Positions 5,173-7,673 of a stretch of 7,673 nt of DNA are shown piece after piece. The notes under the pieces were generated by a model. That model was not told where the DNA came from. It did not search any database and saw only the letters and a program-made list of their open reading frames with translations. A program made the position numbers and the translations under genes. Origin of the DNA: an uncultured cyanobacterium (GTDB taxonomy: Bacteria; Cyanobacteriota; Cyanobacteriia; Pseudanabaenales; Pseudanabaenaceae); NCBI GenBank assembly GCA_903819605.1, contig CAIJEA010000568.1, positions 1 to 7,673 of the forward strand, in the 5' to 3' direction. The stretch's first letter is position 1. Each line of letters begins with the position of its first letter.

Positions 5173-5209
5173 AATTGGTAGTACGTGGCTTTGCCCCGCA
5201 CCACCAATT
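5173..5209. repeat. Palindromic repeat next to the MITE-like element
   Basis: Arms 5173-5189 and 5193-5209 (17 bp, three mismatches) enclose a TTT loop; the outer stem is AATTGGT/ACCAATT and the inner part GC-rich (GCCCCGCACCACC on the right). It looks like a separate family of cyanobacterial intergenic palindromes. There is no T-tail, so it is not an obvious terminator. Confidence 0.6.
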
Positions 5210-5214
5210 ATTCA

Positions 5215-5243
5215 CTGACATAGAAGTATTTTTTCACTAAACT
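5215..5243 (+). promoter_or_regulatory. Candidate pyrR promoter
   Basis: CTGACA (5215-5220, 5 of 6 to the -35 consensus), a 17-nt spacer and TAAACT (5238-5243, 4 of 6 to the -10 consensus). The start would fall near 5250, giving a leader of only about 13 bases before the GTG codon. This leaves no room for a PyrR-type attenuator in the message from this promoter. Confidence 0.4.
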
Positions 5244-5262
5244 CATTTAACGATTCTAAGTA

Positions 5263-5811
5263 GTGCCGCAATCTAAAATTGTCGAAATTTTATCTGCTGA
5301 CGAATTACGTCGGACGGTTAATCGTTTAGCTTCGCAAGTTGTAGAAGCTAGTGATGATTTATCAAATGTTGTCTTGCTTGGTATTTATACTCGTGGTGTA
5401 CCTCTTAGTGCCGCGATCGCTAAGCAGATACAGACTCTTGAAGATGTTTTAGTTCCGTCGGGGGCACTGGACATTACATTTTATCGAGATGACTTAGATC
5501 GGATTGGCTTACGAACACCGAGTAAGACCGAAATTCCCTTTGACGTTAATGGCAAAACCGTCGTCTTGGTGGATGATGTGATTTATAGCGGTCGAACGAT
5601 TGGTGCAGCGTTGAGTGCTATTAATGATTACGGTCGCCCTAAAGCTTTGAGATTATTAGTTTTGATCGATCGCGGTCATCGCGAGCTTCCAATCCATCCC
5701 GATTATGTAGGACGGACTTTGCCAACTTCTAAGGATGAGCAGGTAAAGGTTTTTTTGAGTGCGGCAGGTGATGGTCGCGATGGTGTTGAGCTAATCAAGC
5801 CTATAAATTAG
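5263..5811 (+). CDS. pyrR: PyrR, pyrimidine regulator / uracil phosphoribosyltransferase
   Basis: A 182-residue type I phosphoribosyltransferase of the PyrR family, at usual length. The PRPP-binding loop is VVLVDDVIYSGRT (100-112). The family blocks LLGIYTRGVPLS (38-49), TFYRDDL (72-78) and IDRGHRELPIHPDYVGR (135-151) are all present. In Gram-positive bacteria PyrR binds pyr mRNA leaders to control attenuation and also makes UMP from uracil and PRPP. In cyanobacteria the enzymatic role is safe to infer, while RNA-binding regulation is not shown here. The start is GTG at 5263, the only start that gives the usual N-terminus; the ribosome binding site is poor. No other pyr gene is in the window. 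It converges with cobM, 43 bases away, and has a repeat-rich upstream gap. Confidence 0.93.
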   Translation: MPQSKIVEILSADELRRTVNRLASQVVEASDDLSNVVLLGIYTRGVPLSAAIAKQIQTLEDVLVPSGALDITFYRDDLDRIGLRTPSKTEIPFDVNGKTVVLVDDVIYSGRTIGAALSAINDYGRPKALRLLVLIDRGHRELPIHPDYVGRTLPTSKDEQVKVFLSAAGDGRDGVELIKPIN

Positions 5812-5857
5812 GAGATCATGATTTGTATATTCTCCTAATCGATCATCACATCGATTA
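5807..5857. terminator. Overlapping hairpins between pyrR and cobM
   Basis: ATTAGGAGA (5807-5815), overlapping the pyrR stop, pairs perfectly with TCTCCTAAT (5831-5839) around a 15-nt loop. TAATCGA (5836-5842) also pairs with TCGATTA (5851-5857), which contains the cobM stop. The two stems share 5836-5839, so they exclude each other. Neither has a T-run, so termination is only a guess from their place between converging genes. Confidence 0.35.
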
Positions 5858-6613
5858 ACGAAAAAGCCGTTGGTAGTGAGAGCTATATAACTGCGATCGC
5901 TCGCTTACATTCCTTTTAAGATTATTTAAAACAGGGCTAATTACGAATAGTGTAGTTCTAGTTAAGTTCGCTTTGATTGTGGTGGATGCCATATCTGCAA
6001 GAGGAACCGTTAAAATTTTTTCATCTTCCCAACCTAATCGATAGCAAATAGCAACGGTGGTATCGGCTGGATAATGCTCCATTAGTTTGGATTGGGCATT
6101 CTCAACATGATGAGCGCTGAGATATAGGCAAAGTGAGGCTTGGTGAGATGCGAGACTCGATAGTTCTTCGCGTTCAGGAACTTGAGTGCGTCCACTGATG
6201 CGCGTGAGAATAATTGTTTGTACTAATTCTGGGAAAGTTAATTCTACTTGTAAACGGGCTGCTGCTAGCTGAAAAGCGCTAACACCAGGAATAATTTCAA
6301 AAGGAATTTGGGCTTCTCTAAGAGCAACCATTTGTTCTTGAATTGCGCCGTATAGACTAGGATCGCCATCGTGTAGACGGACTACTAATTTATGCGATCG
6401 CACCCTATCAACAATAATCTCTAAAATCTCCTCCAGAGATTTGCTCGCAGTAGGAATAATTTCGGCATCGGCACGACAAAATTGCAGCATTGAGTCAGGG
6501 ATGAGGGAATTAGCATAAACGATCACATCGGCTTTGATGAGTAAATTTCGCCCCTTAACTGTAATTAGATCGGGGTCACCAGGCCCCGCACCTACGATAT
6601 AAACTGGTTGCAT
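5855..6613 (-). CDS. cobM: Precorrin-4 / cobalt-precorrin-4 C11-methyltransferase
   Basis: A 252-residue SAM-dependent tetrapyrrole methylase of the CobM/CbiF group, at usual length. The glycine-rich SAM loop YIVGAGPGDPDLITVKG (5-21) is followed by VVRLHDGDPSLYGA (77-90), FEIIPGVSAFQLAAA (105-119), IILTRISGRTQVPEREEL (134-151, characteristic of CobM) and a terminal strand TRTTLFVISP (218-227). It methylates C11 of the corrin ring precursor in cobalamin (in cyanobacteria, pseudocobalamin) synthesis. cbiD, which acts one step later, lies upstream on the same strand, so the two probably form an operon. Since CbiD belongs to the early-cobalt route, the substrate is probably cobalt-precorrin-4, making this the CbiF equivalent. 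The 99-bp gap to cbiD holds a palindromic element. About 25 extra C-terminal residues (228-252) look poorly conserved. Confidence 0.93.
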   Translation of the reverse strand: MQPVYIVGAGPGDPDLITVKGRNLLIKADVIVYANSLIPDSMLQFCRADAEIIPTASKSLEEILEIIVDRVRSHKLVVRLHDGDPSLYGAIQEQMVALREAQIPFEIIPGVSAFQLAAARLQVELTFPELVQTIILTRISGRTQVPEREELSSLASHQASLCLYLSAHHVENAQSKLMEHYPADTTVAICYRLGWEDEKILTVPLADMASTTIKANLTRTTLFVISPVLNNLKRNVSERSQLYSSHYQRLFR

Positions 6614-6621
6614 TACAAAAC

Positions 6622-6717
6622 TCTAAGATAAATAGGACTTAAGCAAAAACAGATTGAAATCCCTATTTTACGGTAGAGGCAATTCATGAATTACCTCTAC
6701 TCTGTATTTATCTTAGA
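6622..6717. repeat. Nested palindromic element between cbiD and cobM
   Basis: The core (6673-6700, left arm GTAGAGGCAATTC) is a 28-bp near-perfect palindrome closely related to the one at 5119-5146. To its left, 6633-6648 reads TAGGACTTAAGCAAAA, like the right terminal repeat of the 94-bp element in reverse orientation. No matching right terminus is present, so the copy looks partial or diverged. A perfect 13-bp inverted repeat TCTAAGATAAATA (6622-6634) and its complement (6705-6717) encloses the unit and runs over the cbiD stop codon. In the minus-strand transcript it would form a large stem-loop before cobM. Confidence 0.65.
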
Positions 6718-7673
6718 CAACTAACTGCCCTAAGCGATCGCACAATACTGTTTTGATCTCAATCGTAAGATCAGTGTACTTTTTTACATAGGCTGTAGCG
6801 CGTTGTGTAATTTGATCGGTGAGATATTGGAAAACTGGGCGATCGCAGCCCTGCTCAACTAATAACTTATGTACAACTTCGGCGGTAGGCGATCGCTCGA
6901 TTGCTTGGATTAGTTCTATCGGTAAATTTTCATGGACAGCCGCTCGAACTAGAATATCAATTCTGGCATCAGCTAAGTGACTGGAAGTATTAAAAATCCC
7001 TCCTGCGAGCTTTAATAACTTGCCATGATAGCCAACTAGAGTAATCGAAGTTACACCTAAGAGTGCTGCTTCTACTAACATTGCGCCAACCCAATTTGCA
7101 GTTTGGACTAATTGCGAAGCTTGAAAACCTAGATTTTGAGCTACTTGATGACCATTTGCCCCAATGTAAAAAGCTATTTTATGGGAATTCATCGCTTTGG
7201 CACGTAAATCCGCTCGAAATTCTTCCAGTTTATCTTCTACAGAGAGTGGTTTTGATATAGCAGAAGTTCCCAGTAGCGATAAGCCTTCAAGAATACCAAA
7301 AGCGGCATTAGAGGTTCGCTTGGCGAGCGATCGCCCTTCAGGCAAAATAAATTTAATCCTCGCAGTAGTAGAAGGTTGCAGCAAAGGTAGAAGATTTACT
7401 TCTGCTAAATCGTTTGCTAATTTGTAGATTGCGGGTTCACCACTTGCAGTTCTTCCTAATCCTTCTCCTGCTTCTAAAATCAATCTTGATGGCACGGCTA
7501 GATCGGTAGAAATTTCCAATTGTACCCATGCCCAAATAGGAGTTCCTGCGGTCAGATCGAGATTATCTCCTGGATCGCTATTAGCGATCGCTAGCGCCGT
7601 ATTTTCATTAATAATGGCACTTTGAGCGATCGCAATTTCGCCAATTCCAGACTCTAATAGATTAAGCTCTACA
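6713..7673 (-). CDS. cbiD: Cobalt-precorrin-5B C1-methyltransferase, 5' end outside the window
   Basis: The frame is open to the window edge, so 319 residues are visible and the start lies beyond 7673. Recognisable CbiD blocks, numbered from the first visible residue, are NTALAIANSDPGDNLDLT (24-41), TPIWAWVQ (44-51), the run ILPEGRSLAKRTSNAAFGIL, and the pair LVGYHGKLLKLAGGIF and NTSSHLADARIDIL. The family is usually 360-390 residues, so about 50 N-terminal residues are missing. CbiD methylates C1 of cobalt-precorrin-5B in the early-cobalt route to the corrin ring. A TTG at 7519 could be mistaken for the start, but 51 further in-frame codons upstream carry conserved family sequence. cobM follows on the same strand after 99 bases. 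The reading frame is intact. Confidence 0.94.
   Translation of the reverse strand, partial: VELNLLESGIGEIAIAQSAIINENTALAIANSDPGDNLDLTAGTPIWAWVQLEISTDLAVPSRLILEAGEGLGRTASGEPAIYKLANDLAEVNLLPLLQPSTTARIKFILPEGRSLAKRTSNAAFGILEGLSLLGTSAISKPLSVEDKLEEFRADLRAKAMNSHKIAFYIGANGHQVAQNLGFQASQLVQTANWVGAMLVEAALLGVTSITLVGYHGKLLKLAGGIFNTSSHLADARIDILVRAAVHENLPIELIQAIERSPTAEVVHKLLVEQGCDRPVFQYLTDQITQRATAYVKKYTDLTIEIKTVLCDRLGQLVV

Larger units (their letters stand above)
269..7633. repeat. Dispersed HIP1 octamers (GCGATCGC)
   Basis: Perfect copies start at 269, 797, 1208, 1514, 1697, 2517, 3790, 3862, 4374, 4614, 5413, 5893, 6394, 6734, 6839, 6889, 7327, 7584 and 7626: 19 in 7.7 kb by eye, where random DNA would give about 0.1. 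HIP1 is the highly iterated palindrome of many cyanobacterial genomes. Most copies lie inside genes; none falls in the repeat array (1-180) or in the 94-bp element. Confidence 0.9.

Noticed and set aside
5024..5221. Minus-strand open frame of 65 codons with the peptide GAIHELPL
   Set aside because: It runs through the 94-bp element and the adjacent palindrome; such peptides are typical translations of cyanobacterial repeats.
7063..7427. Two plus-strand open frames (7063-7260 and 7197-7427)
   Set aside because: Antisense to conserved CbiD coding sequence, with no family resemblance.
7519..7673. TTG at 7519 as the start of cbiD
   Set aside because: The frame stays open to the window end and the upstream codons encode conserved CbiD sequence (SDPGDNLDLT...), so the gene is simply cut by the window.

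Overview
The window looks like chromosomal DNA from an AT-rich cyanobacterium. Three signs agree. The palindrome GCGATCGC (HIP1) occurs 19 times by my reading, about once per 400 bp. The gene set is cyanobacterial: a DUF3120-like membrane protein, an m-type thioredoxin, PyrR, CobM/CbiD and a Uma2 protein. A canonical copy of the cyanobacterial small RNA Yfr1 is also present. A Pseudanabaena-like filamentous lineage is possible, but that is a guess from composition and repeats.

Layout. Bases 1-180 hold a tandem array of imperfect palindromes, about 40-44 bp per unit, and bases 181-405 are noncoding. A compact plus-strand set follows: a Phd/YefM-type antitoxin (406-696), a RelE/ParE-type toxin whose ATG lies inside the antitoxin gene (680-1006), and a Uma2-family protein that shares one base with the toxin stop codon (1006-1758). 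A DUF3120-like membrane protein lies on plus (1834-2613) and converges with an AmpG-like MFS transporter on minus (2802-4163). Three hairpin terminators fill the 188 bp between them.

Right behind the start of the transporter gene, on the opposite strand, lies Yfr1 (about 4195-4275), then a 330-bp spacer with several hairpins, then trxA (4605-4934). The Yfr1-trxA neighbourhood is a known arrangement in cyanobacteria. The trxA-pyrR gap contains a 94-bp MITE-like element (5079-5172) with imperfect terminal inverted repeats and what looks like a 5-bp target duplication (AATTG). It abuts a second palindromic element (5173-5209). pyrR (5263-5811) converges with a minus-strand cobalamin pair: cobM (5855-6613) downstream of cbiD (6713 to beyond the window end). 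The gap between these two genes holds a relative of the palindromic core of the 94-bp element, enclosed by a perfect 13-bp inverted repeat.

How it fits together. The toxin-antitoxin-Uma2 block is accessory DNA next to a repeat array. The rest is ordinary housekeeping: redox (trxA), pyrimidine salvage/regulation (pyrR), corrin ring synthesis (cbiD, cobM) and putative muropeptide uptake (AmpG-like). I found no CRISPR array, tRNA, rRNA, transposase or obvious multi-gene defence system. The most interesting signals are noncoding: the hairpin array at the left edge, Yfr1 with a promoter packed against the divergent transporter, the inverted repeat upstream of the trxA promoter, and the two related palindromic elements.
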